NCBI GenBank assembly: GCA_964574405.1
Contig: CAZNNN010000021.1
Span: 1 to 12,910, forward strand
Source of the DNA: JBBAAW01 sp964574405
Lineage (GTDB): Bacteria > Patescibacteriota > WWE3 > UBA101185 > UBA10185
Length of the DNA: 12,910 nucleotides
Direction of reading: 5' to 3'
In this document: positions 1 through 7,156 of the stretch, one piece after another
How the letters are laid out: each line of letters begins with the position of its first letter
Position numbering within the stretch: position 1 is the stretch's first letter
Position numbers and translations under genes: made by a program
The notes under the pieces: model-generated
What the model saw: only the letters and a program-made list of their open reading frames with translations
Databases searched by the model: none
What the model was told of the DNA's origin: nothing

Positions 1-58
1 TGTAGTTAACCAGCGCGTTTAGAATGGGCGAAATGATGGTAAAAGCAAACCAGGTCAT
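1..58 (-). CDS. N-terminal fragment of a probable membrane protein (possibly EamA/DMT-type transporter)
   Basis: An ATG at 58-56 opens a reading frame that stays open to the left edge (19 full codons). The peptide begins MTWFAFTIISPILNALVNY: hydrophobic with small residues and one Pro, as in a first transmembrane helix. The pattern resembles the N-terminus of EamA/DMT-type transporters of candidate-phyla bacteria, but 19 residues cannot prove a family. A TATACT hexamer lies exactly 6 bases upstream of the ATG, the same geometry as other genes here, and supports this start. There is no Shine-Dalgarno site. The gene follows ileS on the same strand after 66 bases and seems to have its own promoter. 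The membrane-protein call is fairly safe; the transporter name is a guess. Confidence 0.5.
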   Translation of the reverse strand, partial: MTWFAFTIISPILNALVNY

Positions 59-63
59 ATAGG

Positions 64-116
64 TAGTATACCGCGATATACCGTTTTGGCGTATTTTGGT
101 ATACCAAGGTATACCG
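64..116. repeat. Array of four TATACC units, including a perfect 12-bp palindrome
   Basis: On the plus strand TATACC occurs at 67, 77, 100 and 110, three times followed by G and once by A. The spacings are 10, 23 and 10 bases, so the array is two pairs, each one helical turn apart, offset from each other by 33 bases. Bases 96-107 form the perfect palindrome TTGGTATACCAA, and 108-115 (GGTATACC) is also palindromic. The array fills the spacer between the ileS stop and the left-edge gene and overlaps that gene's -10 box. It looks more like a cluster of operator sites than a terminator, because no T-run follows. The protein that would bind it is unknown. Confidence 0.55.
65..70 (-). promoter_or_regulatory. 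Putative -10 box of the left-edge gene
   Basis: TATACT on the minus strand (5 of 6 matches to TATAAT) ends 6 bases before the ATG at 58. The mRNA should therefore begin at or within a base or two of the start codon. No good -35 box is seen at 17 bases spacing. The hexamer is part of the fourth unit of the TATACC array, so a protein bound there would cover the promoter. Confidence 0.45.
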
Positions 117-124
117 TTCCTAAA

Positions 125-2986
125 CTACACCAAATCAAGGTTGTCCCCTGCTAAAAGGTGTGTAGCCCCAACCTTTTGTTTAATTTCCTCGCCCATTTTT
201 TCCACCGCTAGCAGGTTTTCTGGGGTATTTGGGTAGGTAATTGATACTTTTTGATTTACGGTTAAACCTTTTTCCTTGCGCAGATCCTGAATGGCGCGCA
301 CCAACTCACGCGCTGTACCCTCAATTCTTAACTCGTCGGTAATACTGGTATCTAAATAAACTTTGATTCCTTTATCCTCCATAAAAGCAAAATTTAGATC
401 GGTCAAAAGTTTGCTTTCTTCAAAACCGTCCTCAACATTTTTGATATTTGCCTCATCTATAACCAAATCCTTATAAAGAGAGTCCAGCTTTACACCTGCA
501 AGATAGATGGCGGAGAGAGGCTGTCTAACTTTTATTCCTTTGACAGTTCTTATCGAGAGGGCTAGAGAAACAACGCTTCTGGTGATTTTCATCTTGTCCA
601 AATTCCTTTTTTCTTGAGGCATGAGTTCCTTGGCAACGGGATATAAATCAAAATGCACCGAATCTAAACCCCGAGCCTCTCTCAAACCTAAAACTTCATA
701 CATCTCCTCCGCTATAAACGGCGTAAAAGGCGCAAGAAGCAGAGAAACATTGGATAAAACATAATGCAAAACGGCTAATGCGTTAACATCGCCATTTTTT
801 AGCCTGTCACGCGACCTTCTAATATACCAGGTTGATAAATCGATCACCAGAGGCTTTAAGGCGCGAGTTGCCTCCATAATGTAATATTTATCCAAATTCT
901 CCCTTACCTCAAGAATAGTTTCTTTTAGTCGACTAACAATCCAAATATCCAAATTATTTTCTAAATTACTGGGTTCTTGCAGATCCTTAGGCTGATAAGA
1001 ACATAAATTGGCATAGATGTTAAAATACTTTAAACAATTCCACAGGGTTAAGAAGAATTCTTTTTTAACATCGCCTAAAGCCTCGTCATAAAACCGTGCA
1101 CTTTCACCTTTAACTAGGGGCGACTGCAAAATGAAAAATCTTAATATGTCTGCCCCAAACTTATCTAAAACATCATCCAATGGCGGATAGTTCTTTTTGC
1201 TTTTACTTAACTTTTCTCCAACTTTGCTAAGCATCATACCGTTAGTAACAACATTTTTATAGGGAATCCGATCAAAAAGTGCCACGCCCAAAACATGCAT
1301 CACATAAAACCACAAGTGAACCTGATCCAAACCTTCCGCAATGTACTCCGCAGGAAATTTTTTAGCAAAGAGCTCTTTATTTTTAAAAGGATAATGAAGT
1401 TTAGCAAAAGGCACTGATCCAGAATCGTACCACACATCTATCACATCGGCTACTCTCTTAAAAGTTCCGCCATTAACCTTATCTTCCCAAGTAATTTGAT
1501 CTACAAAAGGTTTGTGGGGATCGGAAAGCTCCATTCCTGAAAGCTGTTTTAATTCTGCAAAAGAACCTATAAAAACTTTTTGACCCGTTTTATCGTTGAT
1601 CCAAACTGGTAGCGGCGTACCCCAATAACGACTTCGCGACAATGCCCAATCTTTAGCATTTTCTATCCAACCGCCAGAATAACCATCCTTTAAATGCTCC
1701 GGCACCCAATGTACTTTTTGATTTTCCTCCATCATCCGCTGTTTTATTTTTGTTACAGCAACATACCAGCTTTTGATGGGTTTAAAGATTAACGGTGTAC
1801 CAGTTCTCCAACAAATAGGCATGCGATGAACAATTTTCCCTGTGGCAAAAAGTGCGTTTTTAGCTTCAAGATCATTAATAATCTTGGAGTTGGCGTCCTT
1901 GTAAAATAACCCTTGATATTGCGGAATCTCGCTAGTAAATGTGGCAGTATCGTCAAGGTAGTCAAACATTTTAATCCCAAGATCCTGAAAAACCTCAAAA
2001 TCCTCGGCTCCGTAAGGCGCTAAATGAACAACTCCCGTACCCTCCTCGGTATTAGCATGGGAAGCTATAACTATCTTAAAACAACCTTCTTGAGTTTTTT
2101 CCCTGTAATAATCAAAAATGGGGCGGTACTCAAGTCCTTCTAAGTCCTTTGAGGATAAATTTCCCTCCAATTTGTAATCCTTCCCTTTAAAAACCTCCGC
2201 CAATCGTTCCTTGGCAAGAATATATTTAAAACCCTCCAACGCTACTTTGCAGTACTCAATGTTTTTACCCACCGCAAGCAATAAATTTCCCGGAATAGTC
2301 CATGGGGTGGTGGTCCAAGCTAAAACAAATGTTCCGGGTTCTTTTACTAACTCAAATTTAACTGTAATAAATGGGTCTTCTACATCTTTATACCCACCCT
2401 CGCTAACTTCGTGCGTGGAAAGCGTAGTACCGGCTCTAGTGGAATAAGCCACTACCTTGTAGCCTTCATAAAGCAATCCTTTGGTGTAAAGTTCCTTAAG
2501 CGACCACCAAATACTTTCTATAAAGCTTGAGTCCATAGTAAAATACATGTCGCCTTCATCAAACCACCTGCCTACTTTAGCCTCGTAGTCGTACATAGCA
2601 TTTTTGTATTTAAGAACCGATTCTCTGCACAATTGATTAAATTTTTCCACCCCATAAATCTCCACATCTTTCTTATTTTTAAAACCCAGTTGTTTTTCTA
2701 CCTCATATTCAACGGGAATGCCCTGACAATCCCAACCCATGTTTCTTGACACAAAAAAGCCATTCATACTCCAGTATCTAGGGATAATGTCTTTTAGCGT
2801 CCATGCCACCACATGACCGTAATGAGGCATGTTATTGGCGGTAATTGGTCCGTCGTAATAAACTTTTTCCGGAGCGTTAGCCCTAAGTTCTTTTAATTTT
2901 TGGGGCGCGTTTATCTTTGCCCAGTAGTCAACTATCTGTTTTTCTAAGTCGACAAAATCTGGAACTGACGCTACTTCTTTAAGCAT
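125..2986 (-). CDS. ileS: Isoleucyl-tRNA synthetase, type 2 (eukaryote-like)
   Basis: Class Ia synthetase that charges tRNA(Ile) with isoleucine in the cytoplasm. It has 953 residues. The HIGH-type motif is PHYGH (54-58). The CP1 editing domain spans roughly 180-400, with WTTTPWTIPGN at 224-234 and GTGVVHLAPYGAEDF at 316-330. The KMSKS-type motif is KLSKS (592-596) followed by KKNYPP. An anticodon-binding helical domain starts near 675. The HYGH and KNYP signatures belong to the eukaryote-like IleRS2 branch, which is generally mupirocin-resistant; resistance here is inferred. No C-terminal zinc finger is seen. Odd points: GWDCQGIPVE (84-93) has Gln where the family has His, and EGLDQVHLWFY (551-561) replaces the usual DQTRGWFY. 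An in-frame TAA lies 30 bases upstream with no other start codon between, so the ATG at 2986 is firm. There is no Shine-Dalgarno site. The stop is TAG. Confidence 0.97.
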   Translation of the reverse strand: MLKEVASVPDFVDLEKQIVDYWAKINAPQKLKELRANAPEKVYYDGPITANNMPHYGHVVAWTLKDIIPRYWSMNGFFVSRNMGWDCQGIPVEYEVEKQLGFKNKKDVEIYGVEKFNQLCRESVLKYKNAMYDYEAKVGRWFDEGDMYFTMDSSFIESIWWSLKELYTKGLLYEGYKVVAYSTRAGTTLSTHEVSEGGYKDVEDPFITVKFELVKEPGTFVLAWTTTPWTIPGNLLLAVGKNIEYCKVALEGFKYILAKERLAEVFKGKDYKLEGNLSSKDLEGLEYRPIFDYYREKTQEGCFKIVIASHANTEEGTGVVHLAPYGAEDFEVFQDLGIKMFDYLDDTATFTSEIPQYQGLFYKDANSKIINDLEAKNALFATGKIVHRMPICWRTGTPLIFKPIKSWYVAVTKIKQRMMEENQKVHWVPEHLKDGYSGGWIENAKDWALSRSRYWGTPLPVWINDKTGQKVFIGSFAELKQLSGMELSDPHKPFVDQITWEDKVNGGTFKRVADVIDVWYDSGSVPFAKLHYPFKNKELFAKKFPAEYIAEGLDQVHLWFYVMHVLGVALFDRIPYKNVVTNGMMLSKVGEKLSKSKKNYPPLDDVLDKFGADILRFFILQSPLVKGESARFYDEALGDVKKEFFLTLWNCLKYFNIYANLCSYQPKDLQEPSNLENNLDIWIVSRLKETILEVRENLDKYYIMEATRALKPLVIDLSTWYIRRSRDRLKNGDVNALAVLHYVLSNVSLLLAPFTPFIAEEMYEVLGLREARGLDSVHFDLYPVAKELMPQEKRNLDKMKITRSVVSLALSIRTVKGIKVRQPLSAIYLAGVKLDSLYKDLVIDEANIKNVEDGFEESKLLTDLNFAFMEDKGIKVYLDTSITDELRIEGTARELVRAIQDLRKEKGLTVNQKVSITYPNTPENLLAVEKMGEEIKQKVGATHLLAGDNLDLV

Positions 2987-2993
2987 AGTGAAA

Positions 2994-3002
2994 ATCTTAT
3001 CA
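2994..3002 (-). promoter_or_regulatory. Putative extended -10 promoter of ileS
   Basis: The minus strand reads TGATAAGAT, a TGn extension plus TAAGAT (4 of 6 matches), ending 7 bases before the ATG. This predicts a leaderless mRNA. The -35 position is poor, which an extended -10 can tolerate. It lies within the divergent kinase promoter region. Confidence 0.45.
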
Positions 3003-3005
3003 AAT

Positions 3006-3034
3006 TTGACGCTTTAATGCACTACTGTTACAGT
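3006..3034 (+). promoter_or_regulatory. Putative promoter of the histidine kinase gene
   Basis: TTGACG at 3006-3011 is followed after 17 bases by TACAGT at 3029-3034, with TGT directly before it (extended -10). The -10 ends 6 bases before the ATG at 3041, so transcription would start at that ATG. The upstream ATG at 3017 lies inside the promoter spacer, which argues against its use. Confidence 0.5.
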
Positions 3035-3040
3035 TTAAGC

Positions 3041-4285
3041 ATGCCCCAAGCGTTAACTCAAGACCCGCAAACTATCTGCAACAACCCCTCGCATCAAGGT
3101 CTGGCTCAAGAAATTTACAAACGATCAGCGGAACTTTTGGAAGAGCAAAAACACACCGAAAACCTTTTATACAACATTAGTGAGGCAGTGATTGCGGTAA
3201 ATAGAGCGTTAAAAATAACTATTCTCAACAAAGCGGCAGAAGATTTAATTAAGTTGTCCGCAGAAAAAGTGGGAGGAAAAATGCTAGATGAAGTTTTGGC
3301 TTTAACTACTGAATCTGGCAATAAAGTGAATTCGGAAACTTTTTGTTTTAAACCTAGAAATGTCCTGATGCAAAATTTAATGCACGACTCGGGGGGAATT
3401 ACACAATATATAAAGTTGCAATCTACCACCATAAAAAACCCTAAGCAGGATGACGAGTGCATAATTACGCTTACCGATGTAACGCGAGAAAAAATGCTGG
3501 AAAAATCTAAAGACGAATTTATCTCCATTGCCAGCCACGAATTGCGAACACCAATGACTATTATAAAAAGCTATCTTTGGATGATGGCAAATGCTACTTA
3601 TGGCCAACTTAACCCCAAACAAACCGAATTTTTAGCTAAGGCGCAAGGCGGGGTGCAAAGGATGTTGACCATGATTAACGACACACTAAATACCTCAAAA
3701 ATAGACCAGGGTAAATTACAGTTAAAAATAGAGGAAATCGATATTAGAGGGTTTGTGGCGCAACTGGGGGCTGACTTTGAATTAAAGGCTAAAGAAAAAG
3801 GTTTGGCGTTTAAGGTTAAGGTGGATGAAAATTGCTCAGTGGTTTATGCCGATAAGGGCAAGCTGGAGGAGATGCTTACTAATTTACTTGGCAATGCCGT
3901 AAAATTTACTGGCCTGGGCGGTATAACGCTTGCGGTAACTAAAGCTGGCAACTCGTTAGTAAAATTTAAAATTAGCGACACAGGTAAGGGCATTGACCCA
4001 AGCGATTTAAAACGGCTTTTTCATAAATTTGGGCGCATTGATAATTCTTATCAAACTGTAGCAGAGGCGGGAGGAACGGGGTTGGGGCTGTATATTATTA
4101 AAAATATAGTGGAAAATATGGGCGGGAGTGTGGGCGTTTGGTCGGCGGGAATTGGGCAAGGTGCCTCGTTTTGGTTTACTTTACCCAGTGAATACTATGA
4201 AATTCCGCAAAACTTACGCGAATCAGCAGTTTTAACTTTGGCACCTGTTCTAGAAACGCATATAAGTTCGGTTTGCCCAGTCTGA
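3041..4285 (+). CDS. Soluble PAS-domain sensor histidine kinase (orphan)
   Basis: A cytoplasmic two-component kinase of 414 residues from the ATG at 3041; an upstream in-frame ATG at 3017 would add 8. There is a short N-terminal helix (about 20-40), a PAS-like sensor (about 42-150), and a HisKA domain with phosphoacceptor H166 in IASHELRTP. The HATPase_c domain (about 265-382) has N-box residues N281 and N285, the G1 box DTGKGI (313-318) and the G2 box GGTGLGL (344-350). All catalytic motifs look intact. No transmembrane segment or signal peptide is present, so the input is probably internal. The C-terminal 30 residues match nothing I know. No response regulator is in the window, so its partner is encoded elsewhere. 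The start is set by promoter geometry, since neither ATG has a Shine-Dalgarno site. Confidence 0.93.
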   Translation: MPQALTQDPQTICNNPSHQGLAQEIYKRSAELLEEQKHTENLLYNISEAVIAVNRALKITILNKAAEDLIKLSAEKVGGKMLDEVLALTTESGNKVNSETFCFKPRNVLMQNLMHDSGGITQYIKLQSTTIKNPKQDDECIITLTDVTREKMLEKSKDEFISIASHELRTPMTIIKSYLWMMANATYGQLNPKQTEFLAKAQGGVQRMLTMINDTLNTSKIDQGKLQLKIEEIDIRGFVAQLGADFELKAKEKGLAFKVKVDENCSVVYADKGKLEEMLTNLLGNAVKFTGLGGITLAVTKAGNSLVKFKISDTGKGIDPSDLKRLFHKFGRIDNSYQTVAEAGGTGLGLYIIKNIVENMGGSVGVWSAGIGQGASFWFTLPSEYYEIPQNLRESAVLTLAPVLETHISSVCPV

Positions 4286-4291
4286 ACCAAA

Positions 4292-4317
4292 ACGGAGGGA
4301 CTTCAAAGCCCCTCCGT
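4292..4317 (-). terminator. Intrinsic terminator, probably of the hup operon
   Basis: ACGGAGGG (4292-4299) pairs perfectly with CCCTCCGT (4310-4317) across a 10-base loop. On the minus strand the stem is followed by a short T-run (the terminal T plus TTT, then GG), so it can end transcription arriving from hup, 73 bases after its stop. On the plus strand no T-run follows, but the hairpin sits 6 bases after the kinase stop and may protect that mRNA's 3' end. Confidence 0.6.
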
Positions 4318-4331
4318 CTACCCTAACTCCG

Positions 4332-4359
4332 CTTCCAAGCAAGAATCCTTGCGAGGAAG
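4332..4359. other. Stem-loop between the kinase and hup
   Basis: CTTCC (4332-4336) pairs with GGAAG (4355-4359) and GCAAG (4339-4343) with CTTGC (4348-4352), leaving an aa/ga internal loop and a 4-base loop. Neither strand has a T-run after it. GCTTCC (4331-4336) could instead pair with GGAAGC (4362-4367), so alternative folds exist. Confidence 0.5.
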
Positions 4360-4363
4360 AAGG

Positions 4364-4391
4364 AAGCTTGAGGTCTTATGACCTAAAGCTT
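4364..4391. other. 12-bp inverted repeat overlapping the hup stop codon
   Basis: AAGCTTGAGGTC (4364-4375) and GACCTAAAGCTT (4380-4391) form a stem with 11 of 12 positions paired around the loop TTAT. It touches the last base of the hup stop codon (4391-4393). On the minus strand it is followed by a C/T-rich stretch rather than a clean T-run. It may act in termination or in 3'-end protection of the hup mRNA. Confidence 0.55.
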
Positions 4392-4669
4392 TACTTAACC
4401 GCATCCTTAAGTCCTTTTCCTGCTTTAAAGGCGGGAGACTTGGTGGCTGGGATATGCATAGGAGCTCCTGTTTGAGGATTCCTACCGGTTCTTGCCGCTC
4501 TTGCTCTTACTTCAAAAGTACCAAAGCCGGTCCAGGTTACTTTATCACCCTTGGAAAGCACTTTCTTTATAATCTCATCCAATGAATCAAGGGCTTTTGA
4601 TGCGTCAACCTTGGTAAACCCTGCTTTGTCGGCAAGCTGATTAACTAAATCAAATTTTGTTACTGCCAT
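4391..4669 (-). CDS. hup: DNA-binding protein HU
   Basis: Small basic nucleoid protein that binds and bends DNA as a dimer. It has 92 residues, the family's usual length. The N-terminal helices (MAVTKFDLVNQLADKAGF...) are followed by the beta-sheet saddle with GFGTFEVR (48-55) and the DNA-intercalating arm tip RNP (63-65). The family ending, with MHIPATKSPAFKAGKGLKDAV (71-91), is present. The start at 4669 is set by an AAAGGGGG Shine-Dalgarno site 10 bases upstream. A TTG further out (4690) would put the ribosome site inside the gene and add seven residues foreign to HU. It is the last gene of the recA operon, 17 bases after the preceding gene, whose stop codon touches this ribosome site. Confidence 0.96.
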   Translation of the reverse strand: MAVTKFDLVNQLADKAGFTKVDASKALDSLDEIIKKVLSKGDKVTWTGFGTFEVRARAARTGRNPQTGAPMHIPATKSPAFKAGKGLKDAVK

Positions 4670-4679
4670 GTTAGATACA

Positions 4680-4687
4680 CCCCCTTT
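4680..4687 (-). promoter_or_regulatory. Shine-Dalgarno site of hup
   Basis: AAAGGGGG on the minus strand lies 10 bases before the ATG at 4669 and decides between the ATG and the upstream TTG at 4690. Its first base is part of the preceding gene's TGA (4687-4689). Confidence 0.7.
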
Positions 4688-5475
4688 CAAAGGCTTAAAA
4701 GCCTGTCAATTCTAGAAATCATCTTTGTTTGTGTGTCAATTAAAATACTTCTAAACCACGCGCGACCCTCCTCCTCCCACTCAAACTTTTGGTTTCTGGC
4801 GGTGAGGTATTTATTTAAAATAATATCGGTTTTAACACCTAAAACGGAATCTGCCGAGCCGGTCATACCTGCGTCGGTTACAAAATAAGTGCCTTGGGGT
4901 AGGGTTTGGGCATCCGCAGTGGGGATATGGGTGTGCGACCCTATAACTGCACCCACCCTACCGTCAACATAATTGGCAAACGCCACTTTTTCACTGGAGG
5001 CTTCGGCATGAAAATCCACTAAAATAAAGTCTTTTTTGGAATCAACGCCCCCCGCAGGTAAAACAGAATTGAGTAGATAATCGATTTTTTGAAAAGGGCT
5101 GTCAAAATTTTCGTTCATAAAAGTTCTGCCCATAAGATTTAGTATCACAACTTTAAACTCTTGTTGCTCTATAATGCCAAAAGTTTTTCCTACCGCCGGC
5201 TCTGGGTAATTTGCCGGACATACTAAGGGCATTTCCAGCGCATAGTCTTCAAAGTCCTTTTGCCAAAAAATGTGGTCTCCACCAGTAAAGTAATTAACGC
5301 CCGCCCCAAGCATTTCCTGCAGGGTCTGCCTGTTTGCACCCCGTCCGTGAGCCAAATTTTCGGCATTGGCAATAACAAGGTCTATCCTATCACTAGAAAT
5401 AAGGCTTGGCAAGACCTCTTTTACCGCTTTTCGCCCAAGTTTTGCTACTATTTCTCCTATGTATAAAATTCTCAT
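4687..5475 (-). CDS. YmdB-like (TIGR00282) metallophosphoesterase
   Basis: Calcineurin-like phosphoesterase of the YmdB family, whose Bacillus member is a 2',3'-cyclic-nucleotide phosphodiesterase. It has 262 residues, full length for the family. Family features include IANAEN (35-40, metal ligands E39 and N40), NLMGRTFM (113-120), DFHAEASSEK (154-163, H156), GSHTHIPTAD (179-188, H181 and H183) and TDAGMTGSADSVLG (200-213). Two expected ligands differ: residue 8, normally Asp in GDIVG, is Glu (GEIVA), and residue 67, normally Asn in GNH, is Asp (GGDHIFW). Both changes keep a carboxylate or add one, so metal binding is likely kept, perhaps with altered specificity. The gene starts 4 bases after the rny stop without its own Shine-Dalgarno site, so translation is probably coupled. 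The rny-ymdB pairing matches the Bacillus arrangement. Confidence 0.93.
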   Translation of the reverse strand: MRILYIGEIVAKLGRKAVKEVLPSLISSDRIDLVIANAENLAHGRGANRQTLQEMLGAGVNYFTGGDHIFWQKDFEDYALEMPLVCPANYPEPAVGKTFGIIEQQEFKVVILNLMGRTFMNENFDSPFQKIDYLLNSVLPAGGVDSKKDFILVDFHAEASSEKVAFANYVDGRVGAVIGSHTHIPTADAQTLPQGTYFVTDAGMTGSADSVLGVKTDIILNKYLTARNQKFEWEEEGRAWFRSILIDTQTKMISRIDRLLSL

Positions 5476-5479
5476 ATAT

Positions 5480-7114
5480 TTACTTGGCGGTTTCGGAAAT
5501 CCGTATTTCCCTTATAACCGTAACCTTAACTACACCTGGATAACTTTGCTCCAGCTCTATTTTTTTAGCAATCTCTCGCGCCAAAATTGAGGCGGTGGAA
5601 TCATCCACGCGATCCGGTTTAACAATCACGCGCACTTCTCTCCCCGCGGAAATAGCATAGGCTTTTTCCACGCCGTCAAAAGAAGTAGCCGCCTGTTCCA
5701 AGTCCTCCATGCGTTTTTTGTACGACTCATAATCTTCGCTCCGCGCGCCAGGGCGCGCTCCGCTTATGTGGTCAGCCAAATTAACCACCGCGGACTCTAC
5801 GGAACTAAAAGGTTTGTCCTCGTGGTGCTCCGCCACACAATTTATAGCTGACTCTGCAATCTTAAACTTGCGTAAAAAGTCCACCCCAATTTGAATATGC
5901 GTACCCTCCTCGTCGGCAATTACCTTACCAATGTCGTGCAAAAGACAACTCATCTTAACCACCTCAACATCGGCTTTAATTTCCTGGGCAATAGAAACTC
6001 CAATGCGCGTTTCCTCAATAGTGTGCTCAATCATGTTTTGACCGTAAGAAAATCTAAACTTTAATCTACCCAAAACCGACACCACTTCCCTAGGCAAATT
6101 ATAAACTCCCAACCTATGACACAAATTTTCCCCCTCTTTAAATAAAAGCTGATCCATGTCTTTTTGCGTAGCAAGCACAATTTCCTCAATACGCGCGGGT
6201 TGAATCCGTCCGTCCGCAATAAGTTTTTCCATGGCAAGGCGCGCAATTTCGCGTCGCACGGGGTCAAAGGAGGAAATCATAATGTCCCCCGGTGAAGAGT
6301 CCATGTCTAAATCCACCCCCGTAAGCTCCTCAAAAGTTCTAATATTGCGTCCTTCTTTACCAATAATTCGCCCCTTAATATCCTCGTCGGGAAGTCGCAC
6401 CTTAGAAACCGTATGCTCCACCACAATGTCCGTGGCTCCCCGCCTCATGGCGGTAACCAAAATATCCCGCGCTAGTTTGTCTGACTCATTTTTTATTTCT
6501 TCTTCATTTTGCTTAATGCGCTTACCTTTTTCCTGCTTTAGCTCTTTATCCAAACTAGCCAATAAGTGGTTTTTAGCCTCCTCTTTAGTTAATCCAGACA
6601 CATTTTGCAATTTTTCCTGCGCCTCCAGCACCAACCCATCCAATTTTTGTTTATCTTTAGCAATTTCTTCTTTTGTAAGGGTTAATTTTTGCGACTTGTC
6701 GTCCAATTCTTTTTCTTTAATATCAACTTGGGTTAACTTATCCGCAACCTTTTTTTCCAGGGATGACACCTCACTTCTAATTTTTGCCGACTCGTTATCT
6801 GCGCCACTTCTTACTTTTATAGCCTCGTCTCTAGCCTCAATAATAATTTCCCGCGCTTTGGCTTTTGCCTGATCTAAATACCTTTGAACCTGGTCTTGAG
6901 TTTGTTGGGATACAGCTGGGGGTTGAAACTTGGCAACATTATCGTTTCTACGCTCCTCCGCTTGAACAGGTAGCGTAATTGCCGCAGGCGTTGCTACTGC
7001 TCCCGCGTCAACTGGAGTTGGATTGGGTTTTTGACCCTTTCTTGCTAGAACAAGCGCAAGAAGTACCACAAGTACAAGTAGAATTGCCACTACCACCGCA
7101 AGTAATATATTCAT
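5480..7114 (-). CDS. rny: Ribonuclease Y
   Basis: Membrane-anchored endoribonuclease that starts mRNA decay. It has 544 residues. In order: a transmembrane helix (about 3-24), a Pro/Ala-rich linker (about 28-70), a charged coiled coil (about 72-215), a KH domain with the GxxG loop GKEG (252-255, in GRIIGKEGRNIRT), and an HD domain. The HD metal and catalytic residues are present: H364, the H393-D394 pair in LLHDIGK, H406, H430, H431 and D448. GARPGAR (452-458) is a family hallmark. The C-terminal segment GREVRVIVKPD...VKVTVIREIR is well conserved. The start at 7114 has a strong AAGGAGG site 4 bases upstream. The proline-rich linker after the membrane helix looks longer than in Bacillus RNase Y. 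It follows recX after 42 bases. Confidence 0.97.
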   Translation of the reverse strand: MNILLAVVVAILLVLVVLLALVLARKGQKPNPTPVDAGAVATPAAITLPVQAEERRNDNVAKFQPPAVSQQTQDQVQRYLDQAKAKAREIIIEARDEAIKVRSGADNESAKIRSEVSSLEKKVADKLTQVDIKEKELDDKSQKLTLTKEEIAKDKQKLDGLVLEAQEKLQNVSGLTKEEAKNHLLASLDKELKQEKGKRIKQNEEEIKNESDKLARDILVTAMRRGATDIVVEHTVSKVRLPDEDIKGRIIGKEGRNIRTFEELTGVDLDMDSSPGDIMISSFDPVRREIARLAMEKLIADGRIQPARIEEIVLATQKDMDQLLFKEGENLCHRLGVYNLPREVVSVLGRLKFRFSYGQNMIEHTIEETRIGVSIAQEIKADVEVVKMSCLLHDIGKVIADEEGTHIQIGVDFLRKFKIAESAINCVAEHHEDKPFSSVESAVVNLADHISGARPGARSEDYESYKKRMEDLEQAATSFDGVEKAYAISAGREVRVIVKPDRVDDSTASILAREIAKKIELEQSYPGVVKVTVIREIRISETAK

Positions 7115-7118
7115 ATAG

Positions 7119-7125
7119 CCTCCTT
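7119..7125 (-). promoter_or_regulatory. Shine-Dalgarno site of rny
   Basis: AAGGAGG on the minus strand, 4 bases before the ATG at 7114, is a near-perfect anti-16S match. It shows the organism does use Shine-Dalgarno initiation for genes inside operons. Confidence 0.75.
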
Positions 7126-7156
7126 AAAAATGTGAATTGCATAAGCGAGTATGATT

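Noticed and set aside
64..116. TATACC array as an ileS terminator or CRISPR-like repeat
   Set aside because: No T-run follows on the minus strand, and the units are too short and unevenly spaced for CRISPR.
3017..3040. ATG at 3017 as start of the kinase
   Set aside because: It lies in the spacer of a promoter whose predicted transcript begins at the ATG at 3041, and the eight added residues carry no family features.
3115..3528. 137-residue minus-strand open frame opposite the kinase
   Set aside because: Antisense shadow of the PAS and linker region with Ser/Phe-rich composition and no ribosome site.
6231..6872. 213-residue plus-strand open frame opposite rny
   Set aside because: It is antisense to the RNase Y coiled coil and KH region; the Ser/Leu-rich, low-complexity product is what the reverse of Lys/Glu-rich codons gives. 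No start signals or family resemblance.
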